Below the pieces are notes generated by a model that saw only the letters and a program-made list of their open reading frames with translations, ran no database searches and was not told the origin of the DNA. The position numbers and the translations under genes were made by a program. A DNA stretch of 64,000 bases from Blasia pusilla. Taxonomy: Eukaryota; Marchantiophyta; Marchantiopsida; Blasiales. Below, in pieces: positions 34,429-46,800 of the stretch. Each line of letters begins with the position of its first letter. The first letter of the stretch is position 1. The stretch lies in assembly GCA_050084515.1 (NCBI GenBank), contig CM114271.1, positions 27,404,001 to 27,468,000 on the forward strand, written 5' to 3'.

Positions 34429-37400
34429 TCTCCAACTTAAGATTCTATCCCTTGTAATTTGTTAATTGCCTATTTGTGTATGTACTATATCTTACTATTT
34501 TTCCATGCACCATATCTTTTAATGGGTTTGGATTTCAAATGGTAAGTCTCCCCATGGAGTAGCATTAAAATCCAAGATGGTCAAGGCACAAACCATGTAC
34601 GTTATTGAGTATGGTTAGAAACCATTAGACCAGAAGAAATCTTACCTCATTTTACCATTTTAGAAGGGGTGTGAAGGGAGGTGGATGCTTGATGACATAG
34701 GAGGAGACATAAAAAAAACTTACAAGAAGAGTAATGTTTGCCCTCATGGGGAGGATTTAGTCGTTGAATTAATATAATCATGACATTTTTTCCCATTCAT
34801 GTGATATGGAATTTCTAGACTTTATTCCTTTTAATCAAACAAAATACCTGAACCCACAAAAGACAAGAGTGGTATAGTTAAACATCCGCAAACCTCCCCA
34901 TCTCTCTATATCCCCATCTATATTATTATTAGAGACATGAGTCAACAACAAACGTCTCCCAATTCAAAAGCTATCCTCTCGGGTGGCCTCTTATTACTAC
35001 ACCTATCCCATGTAATTAGTTAGTCATGTCTAACTATGTTAGAGCAAAGGAGTGTACCCATGGTGCTTATCATGCCCGAGCATCCATTAGTTAACTAAGA
35101 ACAAGACAAGATATTGGACTACCAAACTCATTATTAGTTCACAATTCCCTTAAGAGCATGTCAACCACATACTCATCATGCAATGGCATCCTTGGATGGG
35201 GACAACAAATCATTTTCAAGTTTGGCATATTTGCAAAGTTGGGCAATGTCATATTCAATCATATGTTTCTCTTCACCATCACTACAATCCAATTGATTAT
35301 CTCTTCATCTAATTTGATTCTCATATCCATTGTCATTGAGTGGGAACAAGTTGCAAAGTCAACCACCATAGTATAGGCTGGTTCTCACATTTAGCAAATT
35401 GGATTCTTCATTAGGGATCCAAAATATTAGGAGTAGAATGGAGGATAATTTATTTTTTCCCGGGAGAAAAATTTGTATGATATTTCTTGTATCTCCTATC
35501 ATACACATACTAGATTTTCAAATGAAGTGGATGTGTAATTGAGAGAGGAGGGTGTCCGGGATGGAATCTTCATTTAGAACTACTAAACCAAAAGGTTCCG
35601 AATGAATTCAATCTCTACCTCCTAATCTATCTAGAATTCAAATATTGATTACACAATGGAGATCAAACCGATTCTTGTCATGGTGTTGAGATCTATTGTG
35701 GTTTCTCTTGTGATTTGTTCGTTAGCATAGACATCTAAACTAGTCTTTTCCTAATCATCCGCATCCTTTTCTTGTCTTAAATCCATCTAATATTTTCCAG
35801 GTACTATTTCTTGTCCTTCCATCGCAATCATTACATCCATGGCCTTGTCCTTAGCTTGAGATCCATGTGCTTGTTTGGGTTGCACAGTGCGCTAATTGAT
35901 TCCTTCCCTAAATTTATTATTATATTACACGGGAGAATAGAACAGCCAAAAAACCTTTTCCTTTTATTTCTTATCATGACCTTTTACTGTTTGTCATCCA
36001 AACTATGTACGTGATCACATAGGGTGATTAGTTTGTATTGGTTATTATCTTAATAAGGGATTAGTGATATCGGTGAGCTCTCCTGAAATATTCAAATTCA
36101 GGCGGGGTCGTATGGGAATCCTGAGATTTTCAAATTCAGGCGGGGTCGTATGGGGAGACTCGCCGCGTCCTCAAGAATTGCCAAGAACTTCGGTTCTCTT
36201 CTGACGTGATGTGCTACAGAAATCTTGTCCCTAACACCTCTCGTTACAAAATCTCATCGTAGTTTTGGACGTCGAAGCTCAGATTTCTTTGGTAGTCCGA
36301 ACCGGAGCTTAGGTAGGTTGTTCTTCGAGATGGCATGCGAGTGCATTGCACGAATGCCAATTTCCATTCGGAATTTTGATGTGCGTCTTTGAGACTTCTC
36401 TCCGAATTTAACACATTTCTTACGATTTGTATTTATTGTGAAGAAGCACTTAGAAAAATTCATCCGGGGAAACAATCTGAGATAAGAGGCTTTGCAAAGG
36501 CAAGTCATTGTTACATCATACTACGAGAGTGCACTAGCAAGCCATTTTGTTTTTCACACTATAAATGTCAGAAAAGGCAATCCTCCTAGTTTACCAGATT
36601 GCCAAATAAAAGAGGAGAAGAACGTAAGAGCTACGAAAAGGTATGAATCTTGACCAACTTATGAATTATCCAAAATGCCTGCTACAACCTGAACAAAGGG
36701 GTCCGTCAAGCAAGTTGGGACAATGAAATGATCTTCGGTCTCCGATCTCCGAAGAGGACATGAAAATGCAATCCTCTGGTAATTGTAAAAGTGATGACTC
36801 TTAGAATACTATCCAAAACTCAAACTCAACCTCTGGGTGACAGATCATCGAGAGCACGCTGCCCGATTAGTTTAAACTAAGGCACTGCTTAAATTGTAGA
36901 TCCAGTGAAACATCAAAAGATTCGTCTCGATCGTGGCGCAGAAATTATTTGCCTCTGGTAGAGTGCCTACTTGGTGTCCAAGGCGTTAAATTGTGGAAAG
37001 CCGCACTGAGTTGTAAATTAGGGAGCTGAGTCCTGGCTCGTTGATATGATGAGGTGATTCTAAGAAAGCTGCGAAGTACAGTCTTCAATTTTAGGAGCTA
37101 AACACAGCTCTTCGAATTTGGTCAGGAGTGAATTGCGGGGGAACTTTGAACTCAGAGCTGAGGTCCTCCTCTCAGACGCCTGCCGGTAAGAAGCTAGACA
37201 AAATGACTCGTGTAATGAGCTCCCGTGTGTCGGCCGAACCACAGGCATGCGAGGGTTTAGAGAGTTTTGACATTCGGCACTGCATGGTGACATTCTGCAT
37301 TTTGATATTGTTGTTTGTTTCCAACATAGTGATGGAAACGATGTCGAGATCATGAATCTTGATTTGAAGGAAGAGCAGAGGTCAATCTGTTCAAATGTCT

Positions 37401-37831
37401 AATGATTGGTTCATCCGGTGATATTCGACTAATCGTCATCGTAATAGAAATCTGCACGGCGCCCGAGCGCGTGACGACTGGGAAAAAAAAACGATACCCG
37501 GAGTGACGAAGGACAGACGCTATGGCCACGTACCTTCAACTTCCTAAACTAAACATTTTGACTCGACATAGAGAGAATCTGCAACGCTAAAATCGCTCCC
37601 CTTTCCACCAAAGACAATCATTCTGTCAGAGGCGCTGTTGCAAATCAAACTTTCTACTCCCATCCAATTCTGGAAACGAGTCTATATTCTTCCTGTGGTG
37701 TACCTGGAGAAGGTCATAGGGCGTGGAGCCAGCTCTCGAAAGTAGTAATTAACCATTCCTAAAGAGAGGCCAAATAATAACTGGATTGGTACAATTTCAG
37801 TTATCATGATACTATTTCTCTAATCTTCATC
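34429..37831. other. Intergenic sequence without a recognised gene
   Basis: AT-rich to ~36050, then moderate GC. A frame on the minus strand at 37353-37060 and one on the plus at 37128-37355 overlap each other and show no domain. The stretch from 37356 to 37831 presumably includes the 3' untranslated region of the SELENOF gene. Confidence 0.5.
36081..36155. repeat. 38-bp direct duplication
   Basis: Two copies (36081-36117, 36119-36155) of a segment with CAAATTCAGGCGGGGTCGTA differ at only about three positions. Confidence 0.9.
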
Positions 37832-40035
37832 TCAATTCGACGCAGATTTGGGCTTCACTTTCTCCTTCAGAAACTGTTCGATGTGTTCTGACTTCCAGTT
37901 GTCGATCCTGGACAAAGCAGGAAAGATGAGATAATCCTTATACCTCCAACCACGATATACCATAACTTCCATACTAAGTTTCGCAAGCGTCTCAAATTTT
38001 GTGTACACGACATTAACTATTTAGGGTTTCGGGCGAAAAAATTCACCTTATAGTCTCTTTTTGATTCCCTTCGCTGTCTTTCATGATAAGCTTTGGAGGT
38101 GATCCGAATCGATACTGCACATCCACAGATGGGAATTGCGACAGCTTCCCTTCAATGATAGACTGCACGTGAGGGTAGTAACCGAGTTTCCTCAGGCAAA
38201 CTTCCAGAGTTGCAGCTGAGTAAGTCATCTGCAAAAGCAATTCTGGTCAGGTCCTGCCCGCAATCGAAGAGATGGAGATCTCCCTTAGCCAAACCTGCGC
38301 AGCTATAGAGTGCCTTCCTCATGAAGCCCTGCGAATCCGCATCCCTTGACCACAGCTACTGCATGGCCAGTCTTAGTAATGGCCATCAAAAGCCAGATTT
38401 ATGTCCTTGGATGAAGATGCCCACAAGGCTCAATGGCATGTAGTCATATGCAGCTAAATTGACACGCAAGTATTCTTGCTTCCACTTTTTCTAGCTACCC
38501 ACTCAAAGCTTTTTATTCGCTGCTCACGCTTGCCAGCTTTGGTGAATTTCTTTCTACTTGTGGTACAAAGATTCCCTCTAACGCATGATTGATGCATCTC
38601 TTTCCTCCGTGTCACAACCGTATGTACACATACAAAAACCCTAAACCAAATCCAGAGATTTGTTGTGGCTCAACTTGTAAGTAAAACTGGGCAGCCCCAG
38701 TTAGATACAATTCAATATCGATCCTACAGACTGTCTGACTGGCAAGAAGTTAGGAGATTCAGCAAATCTTCATGAAGCTCTGATGCTAATAATGCTTCCA
38801 CAACGCTAAGACATGAACATTTCTGGCACAAGCTTCGCTACTCTACTCAGTGTTTTCACCCTTGACTTTGCATTGTCAGTTCAACGCTATCTTTATACCG
38901 TCTGCTGAATGCCGCTGTTAAAATCAGTCACCACAGTGCCCACAGCCACAAACCCAGAACTGTACATTCAAACCAGGATCGTACCTTGCTAATGGAATCC
39001 TCGGATTCTTCAGCACAGCATTTCTTGCAATCTGAAACCAGCTCTGTAAAAGAAACAAAACAAAAAACCGTTCAGATGCAAATTCAGACGTGCTCATTCT
39101 GAAGGAGATTCAGTTCCCAGAGCAGATGCGATTAGTATCGCAGTACTAGCTTGTCCGTGGGGTGGGAGGGAATTGAGGATTTTAGTTCATATTAGTACAT
39201 CCGTACCCGCACTATGCACAGGCGAAAATTTCGCCAAATAATCGTAACAAGTTGAAAAAGAGTCTCAAAAAGGAAAGAAGGCACACGAATCCTCTTCAAT
39301 TGTGTAAGGCTTCGACCCAAGAGAAGAAGGTTTCTTTCCTTCAGCAGGATGTCTCGTATCGATTTAATATACAAACACCCTTCGTTTCCCGATCTAACAA
39401 GATGTAGATTCCACCAAATTCAGTTGCACCATTTTAGATAGATCTTTTGCTTTGTTAGATCAGGTGCAGGAGTTGTTTTGCTGCATGCCCAATAATTCAA
39501 TTTGCTCGTGGGATGTGCCCAGTCATTAAGAGATTGCGTTTCCAAAGCAGTAGCGATTTGTAAAGCAGTTTCAATAAAATTTCCTCACATCAGTTCTGCT
39601 GGTTCTAATTCTGAAGGAGGTATGTCCGGAAACTTTTCATTTTCGAGTCAATCGTGCAGAAGGTGCACATTCGACCACGAGAAGCTCCATCAATTTAAAT
39701 GGTTTATTTTAGTCACCTAACATTACACAATTTGGCAACATAAAAACATACACGAGTTCAGATTAGACGTTGAATGAACTGCACGAGATGAGTTGGGCTG
39801 AAGAGAATTCTCTCTATATCTTTTTGACTCCCCCCAATAACCTGGATAAGCAGCTGCTGGAAGTGCAAATACCTTGATCTTTGACATACTCGTTGAGGGA
39901 GTCACAATCAGAGCAGAGAGCGAGGCCTGTGAAGCCCAAGTCCTCGCAGTTGAGCCCATCTTCGCCTTCACCGGTCACTCTGACGAGAATCACAACCACT
40001 ACGCTCAGCAACACGTACCATCCGTTTCTCCCCAT
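37832..40035 (-). CDS. SELENOF: SELENOF/Sep15-like ER redox protein (no selenocysteine)
   Basis: Four exons on minus: 40035-39873, 39043-38985, 38228-38047, 37907-37832; all introns GT-AG with phases 1, 0, 2 that fit, giving 159 residues. Residues ~1-23 are a signal peptide with a Val/Leu core. Then comes the Cys-rich domain (CEDLGF, LCSDC, DCKKCC) that in animals binds the glucosyltransferase UGGT in the ER, then a thioredoxin-like domain with FGSPPKLIM, KETIRIDNW and a charged C-terminal helix. In animals the redox motif is Cys-Gly-Sec; here the aligned residues 85-87 are Cys-Leu-Arg, so no second redox residue is present, and no selenocysteine TGA is needed. The preceding in-frame codon is GTG; the true ATG is at 40035. 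It is divergently arranged with DNAAF5. Assignment is very secure; the role in glycoprotein quality control is inferred from animal homologues. Confidence 0.95.
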
Positions 40036-40875
40036 CACTCCTTCAATCCCTTCCGTTTGCTACCTTTCCGATCCCTCGCCTCCTGCCCACCGGCTCTCTA
40101 AACCTCAGTACTTTTCAAGCCCATCGGCCCACGAACGAACACTCTGCTGTTTGCCAACTTTGCACGCCTCAGTGCTTCAATGCCGCCTGCAGCCAACCTA
40201 CTCTCTGAGCCGCAGGGCTTCAATTCGATCGACCCGCAAAGGAACACTCCGCTGCGTACCCTCTGTCGAAACCTCAGTTCTTCAATCCGATCGACCCACA
40301 ACACTTTGCTGCCTGCCCGGTATCTACGGCCGTCGAGGTTCAGTCTAATTCACCCTCAACTACTACTTGTTGCTTGCAAAAGCTTCTGAGCTTTCAGGAA
40401 CTCCTGCTGCCCTCTTGATCCTCTTCCTCATGTGATCTCTCACTCCTGAACTTCAGAAACAGTTCTGGTCAACCCAAGTCGACAATACGCTGGTCTTGAT
40501 TTGCAAGGAGTTCTTGGTAACTAGTTGCCTTAGGAAATTGGGAACTCCGTTTTAGAAGCACTTCTATTTTCACCTCTACTAGTGCTTCTACTGGTGGGTG
40601 CTGTCCAAGCCTCTAGTGACATTGTGGTCAATAAAGGCAAACCACTAAAGTTGCAAGCATCCCAACCCACGTAAACAGCCGTTAATCTTGACCGGTAGAC
40701 TGTCTGGTTAGGTTATTATTTTCGTAGTTGTTGAGAGTCAGGCTCAAGGGAGTTCCCTCCTATCCCAAAACGGAGGACGATGGAGCTCGAAAGCTAGGGC
40801 TAACGAATAGATGGGTTGAAATTGGGGCTTACTGATGCGCCAAAGAGGTTCATTGTCTCATGGTCGGTGGTGGTA
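40036..40875. promoter_or_regulatory. Shared intergenic region between divergent SELENOF and DNAAF5
   Basis: 840 bp separate the two start codons. No TATA box is evident near either. It contains imperfect repeats at 40103-40330. Both 5' untranslated regions and a possible bidirectional promoter must lie here; nothing more specific is seen. Confidence 0.5.
40103..40330. repeat. Four imperfect repeats in the divergent promoter region
   Basis: Units start near 40103, 40167, 40210 and 40272 and share CCTCAGTRCTTCAAT, CGATCGACCC and ACACTCTGCTG words, with spacings of 43-64 bp. Confidence 0.6.
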
Positions 40876-43800
40876 ATGGGGTCCGAACTTCTCATCCAGA
40901 AGCTGCAAAGAGACCTTAATTGCTTGACCGATCCAGACCGGAGTAGTAGGAGAAGAGCGCTCGAGAGGTTGCCTAAGCGGTTGCTGAATGGGGATCCTGG
41001 TGAGCGTGCACCTTCACCAGCCGTAATTCAGGTAGGCACATCTCGATTTCTTTGCTACCGCGTGCACCGTCACATTAATATGCTGGAAATGCCCATATGT
41101 TCAGGGCTGGATGCTGCTGACCTAGCTAGTGGGCGGCCCAACGAGGGAGCTCCAGTTGCGTTTCAGCTGAGCCACAGTTCGAGGCATTGCTCTCCCCGTC
41201 ATCTGCTTTATTACGGTTCGGTACTGACGATGAATCGAGAGAATGCGCATCTCTGGTTTTTGCAATTGACTACCCCTGGGTCTCAGTAAATCCGTTAGTT
41301 GGCTTGCCGATGTGTAAGCACAACAGTTGATGCTCAATAAGAGACAACGAAAAGAGTGGTAGCAGTTGAGGATTTGGGTTTGAGTTTGGGCTATGGGCCT
41401 TCAGGGTTTTGGGTGGAAGTGGTCCTTAGGGCTTTTTCATCAGGAGTTTCGTCTTCCTCTATACAGAGGTGGAAATGATTATTGAATAAGTGAATTGAAT
41501 AAGAATAAAATCATTGAATAACTCGGTGACAAAAGTGAAGTGGAAGAAGAAAGTGCTAGAGAATTATTACGACGTAGAAGCGTTTCTGAAAATTGTGAGT
41601 AGAAGCATAGTGCGTTTTCTGATGGTATCCTAATTACCGATAGAAGAAGATTCATGTGTTAACAACGCAAAATAAAGTGCTTCTGTGGAATCCTGAGAGG
41701 TGTCTGTAAAGTCGACTAAATGGAGAATGCATTCATGTATTACATAAAGATTTGGGGAGAAATTTATCGCGAATTTCTTTTGGCACTAGGCCACAAGTTG
41801 CCGTGGCCAGCGAAATAGGCTTCCTACTACCTAGACTCTGAAGCTCAATCCCTTTTTAAAGATCGAATTTAGAAACATCGTCTGACCGTCCTGACCCAAA
41901 AGGTTGTCTCGTAGAAGATGAATCATCTAAGAACATTCATAACCCCCAACAGTGGAAGGAATTAGTGACAATCATAACCCAAATGGGTTTTCTACTGCTA
42001 AAATCCTGAAATCAGAATTCCCTACGAATGACTAAATTCACCTACAGCTTAAACAATGATGAGCAATTCCAACACGTGTGGCCTTCTGAATGGTGCCACT
42101 CTAAGACCTGAATCGCCTACGGATTTAGGACGCGCTTCTCATAAGGGAGCAGCAATATTTAAGGGCTTAAGTCATGGTATGGTTGAGCAGAAACTAAATC
42201 CCATCAGACAAACCTAAATGGGCTGTCTATTCCTGATACTCTAGGAGTTGGTTCCACAACTGATTGAGATCACCCAAATAGCCCATAAAGGGGTGGAGGT
42301 GACAACATGTAAGACAGTATGGTAGGATGTAGTTTTTTATGACAAGGAAATCACTGCTAAGCTGCCTTTCCTGATCCAGTGTTATGTGATGGATTTGTCA
42401 CAGGAAGTATGGGATCAAGTTATACTGCGTCTTGTTGTTCGAGTTTTGGGAGATTCAGTAGAAAAATGCCGGGAGCTTGCCATCCAGCTAATCAAATCAG
42501 TTATCAAAGTAGCACCTTTGGTAAGGACTTACGACTAAAAGAGCTTAGGCTGTCCCTCATGTAATAGTTCTTGTGAGTCATATTAAAGTTTTTGTTCTAG
42601 TGATAGAGGATATCTCTACATGGATGATTCTGAGAAAAAGCTTCTGGGTGTGACTTGAGGTGAATGTCAGTAGGACCACTTGTCCAAATGTTTGTGTCCT
42701 CACGAAGAGCTTGGTATTCCCTTACAAGTCGTTCTCAGGATTTATGCAGTAATTTGGTGTGAGCTGAAGTGTGGTGGCTAGTCTGACTTGCTAGAATAGC
42801 CTTTTCTAGAGCTTCATGGAAAGGTTTTGAAAGACCAGATGTTTGTTGAAGATATCTTTTAAATTTAGAAGAGGCTTTTCATGGGTTTGTACGATGAGAT
42901 AATGGTGTTTATTGAATTTCCGAGTAGTCTCTTATTTCTTAGTGGGCTCTGTTGCTGGCATCTCGTGTCCCCATTTTTATTCAACTATTTGAATCTACTC
43001 GTGTTTTCCTCCATGGGTTGCTTCACATCCTCGTCTATTGCATGAGTTCTTTTTCTGATACTCTTTCTATGAGAGATGTGTACAGGTAAATCAGACAGTC
43101 CTACTCATTCTTCCGGTCATGGCAGAAAGAATGGGTATGATCAAAATTTCTTCTCTAGTTATTTTTGAATTGCCGAATGTAGCCTCAGTCCTGGGTAATC
43201 CATGGCACATCTTGGCCCAGGCCAGTTTTACATGTCAGATGGATATTAATTACCTTAGGCCAAAGTTCTTTGTTCCAATCAGATAGTGTCAGTCCCTAAG
43301 TTCGATTGATTTTGATAAATGTGATTACAGGGCAGATGCCTGTGCTCGAGGAATCAGAAGAAATTCGACTTCAGCTGGTCCAATTGTTAGCTACATCATT
43401 ACTTCCTCAATGCCCTGTCGACATCTGTCTCATTGTTTCAGATCCTCTTTTGAAGGTATGAGTCAATTGAATTATGATGATAATGAGTATGAGTATTGAG
43501 TGTTTGGCAGTGATCCCCAACTTGAAAGAGATGTAAAACAGTGTTGGACTCTGGGAAGAGGAAAACTCTTTTATTCTTCCTCTCATTGGAAGCTAGTTGT
43601 TAAGCAAGGCCAACCCTCAATCAATTGCACTGCCACCCCCTTCCTGTTGGACACACTACACACAGTGCATTGTAGCCCACCCGATTCTCCACTTACATAA
43701 ATCAGTTTTACACTCGTGATGCTATTGGCACTTAACACTCACACTTCAAGCAGCACACTACCAGGGCGACACAAGGCATGAAGCAATCCTGGATATTATG

Positions 43801-46800
43801 GGCACCCATTCAGCCTGAGAGTGACCTCCACTCCACTCATACGCGTCCCAAGGGATGCCCAAACTCTGATTTACCAGTGTTGCTACTTGTCCTTCCTCCT
43901 TTCCTTCCCTAACCCTAATTACTTGGCCATATTATCCAGAACCCTAAACTAAAGCTTGTTAATCTAAAGGACTCTAGTGAAATGTATCGACAAGTGTTTC
44001 TATATCTTGTATGTAAAATCTGAACCAAGCTAAATATTTCCAGCGAACTTGACAACCCAGAGAATTCATTAGGCAATGCAAAAAAAATGTAACTGAAAGT
44101 GTAGCCCTGAAAGGATATCCTCACTGTAATGAACTTGTGGATGTGTAAGAGGCATGTTCTTACCCTGGTAAAGAACTTGAAGAACAACTTTTACATTTTG
44201 CTCTCAAGTTACAGAGTTATTTCAGTGCTCACATTGTGGCTACAGGATGGTACTGTTATTGATGTGGGCTGATTTGCAGAAATTGTATGCAAACTCCATG
44301 AACTCTCCAGTTTTCTGAGAAGTTGTGTGATAATGTACTCTCTACACAGGTTTTAATTTCGGCAGTTGCAGACCCATTTCATGAAATAAAGAAAGGGGCG
44401 TGTCACATTATTGTGTCGGTTGGTGAACGTGCTCCTAAGACGTTAGAGGAGAGAACTGAGCCACTTTTGAAAGCTTTACTGCCGAACATCAATCACAGTC
44501 ATTCACGGGTGCCTTTTTCTTCCTCCTTCGCGTAGATTATTCTGAGGCAAATGCGAACACATGCACTTCACTGCATGGCTTCTAGTGGTTTTAGAATGAT
44601 AATTTTTAACTCAGCAGTGCAAGACATGAGCTGGATTGGTCAACGGGAGCCTTCAGTGCTTCCACTTTGTGATATGTCATGTACCAGGTAAAGAAGCTCC
44701 TATCAAATTTATGACGATAGAATATGGGGCAGGTTCGAATGGCAACATTGCAAGCAATTGATGAAGTTGTGCGAATTGGGCTGCCACCCGGCACAGTCTC
44801 TACTTTTCTACCGGGTGCTGTGAGACCTTTGGCTTTTGATCGTTCAGTTGCTGTGAGGGAAGTAAGTCTTCTTCTTGAGCCCCTCTTAAAACGTTCTAAT
44901 CTGTTTTAGGGTTTTTAATTAATGTTAGGACATCTGTGTTATACCTTTATCTTGTGCCTTTTGATAGTATACTATGTATGGTAGGTTTTCTGCATAAAAG
45001 GTCTGATTGTTGTTTATGCTGTAAATGACATGATGTTTATTGACTTTCATTACAACTACTTCAAACCTTCAAGTGTTAAGTGTTACTTGCATCAAATGTT
45101 TGAAACATTTTTAAAACCATCTGAAGCTTTGTAGAAAGCAATACGAGGGATGTGGGTCTGTAAATACAGGTCGACTATTCATGTCAAATGACACTTGTTG
45201 CAGCTTGAAATACTAATTTGTGTTATCTACATCTCTTTTGCCACCACCTTTCCTCAGCCCACTGTGTATGTTTGGTGTTTCCAAATCACATATCTCCCCT
45301 GCCTCTGAGCTAGTTGACCGTTGCCTTTGGTGGATGAATCTAATGCTTGGGCTCTCTCAAAATTCGAATGTACACATCTACCAGTTTCTGATTCAAACGT
45401 GGGGATTTGAAGAAGTCATAAGACCCTCCATTGGTGACCTTTCTATCAAAATCGGTAGTAACAATCTGGTTATTTATAAAGAAACCCCTTGTGTGGCATG
45501 TAAGGAACCCAGCTGGACTCAGCAGGCAAGTCTTGGGTATTCACATTTGATTCAAATATGAGCTCCATGCATTGTGATTCTTTGATCACACTGGCTACCC
45601 CTGCAATCAATAGTGCAATTGGTTTGAATTGCAGGTCTTTTTTTCTGTGGTTGCTCGATGGCTTGGGTATGAAGATGAACAACTGAAGAAGAAGCAAAAT
45701 TCTATCAATCAAAACGGAGATTCTAAGGTCAACCTTCCATATTTGTTGCCATTACTCTTGCTTGGAGTCACAGATGAATCGAAAGATTTGGCTACAGCTT
45801 CTCTATCCCTGGTGGAAGAAGTCGGTCGGGTGTATGAGGAGCAATTACTTGTATCAAGTTCTTCATCTGACCAGGTCAGTGGTGTGAAATTTGGCATTCT
45901 CTGTCCACATGCCTTTCTTGACAATTAATTGGTAATGCCAGTAGACAATTTGGGATTGAATTTTACTTGTTGTTCTACAGATGATGATAGAAGCAGTTGA
46001 GGAGATGAGCCTGAAAGGTTCCAAATGTGACAAAGATACCATTATGGTGGAGAGTGTGGAGAAGAACGATCTTAATGACCAAGGCAGAGATATATATTCA
46101 GATTTTCTGTTACCTCCCCCATATAAAGGAAGACCTTCTGTTGGATGTCTCAAAATGGTGCAGGTACTCAAACTTTAAGATTGCAGTCTCCGAAGTTTTC
46201 ATCAAGGGATACCCTGATGGAGATAGGACAAGTTGTTGATCTTTACATTTCTTCTGTCTTTCTGGACCTAATCCATGGAAACCTCTTGTCACTCTCTGAT
46301 CACTTATGCAAAACTAATAGCACGACAAGCAAAAGCCCTGGTTTAAATTGCTTAGCTGGTAAGATCAGAGCTGTTTGTCAGGTTCACTGCCCAAACCTGC
46401 TGCACTGTCAATTGATGTCTTTTTGGGGGACCCAATCACATCAGCTAGATAAAGTTGAAGAATTTTAGGCTTATACCTGGAGGCTCTGCACCAACCCTCT
46501 GTATTGCAAGCACTCCTAGTCTACGACAGGGTCTCCCTTCTCTCATATAGTCCTTCACTGTTTCTTCATCTGATGGAACAGCACCATTCAACCAGAGTAT
46601 GGGGTCTGTGGTATGAAGTGTACCACAGCCACTGCTTAAAAAGTAGAGTGTACCAGCTATCTGTAAGAAATCATCTCTTAGCTTGCTGATTGTGAGCGGC
46701 CTATGTCTATTGACACCCAGCCAACAAGGTATATGAAATCCAATAGGACAGATAGGTTATTCTGGTGACGGGCTGGGGTTGAACTGGAATCACTTGTCAG

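Noticed and set aside
40036-40038. Start codon one residue earlier for SELENOF
   Set aside because: That codon is GTG; the ATG is at 40035.
40816-40875. Earlier start for DNAAF5 in the same frame
   Set aside because: The upstream frame begins with TTG, not ATG, and the family-like sequence starts only after the ATG at 40876.
45220-45561. Plus-strand frame of 113 codons inside DNAAF5 intron 6
   Set aside because: Exons 6 and 7 join in phase and match the family without it, and it has no similarity to HEAT repeats.
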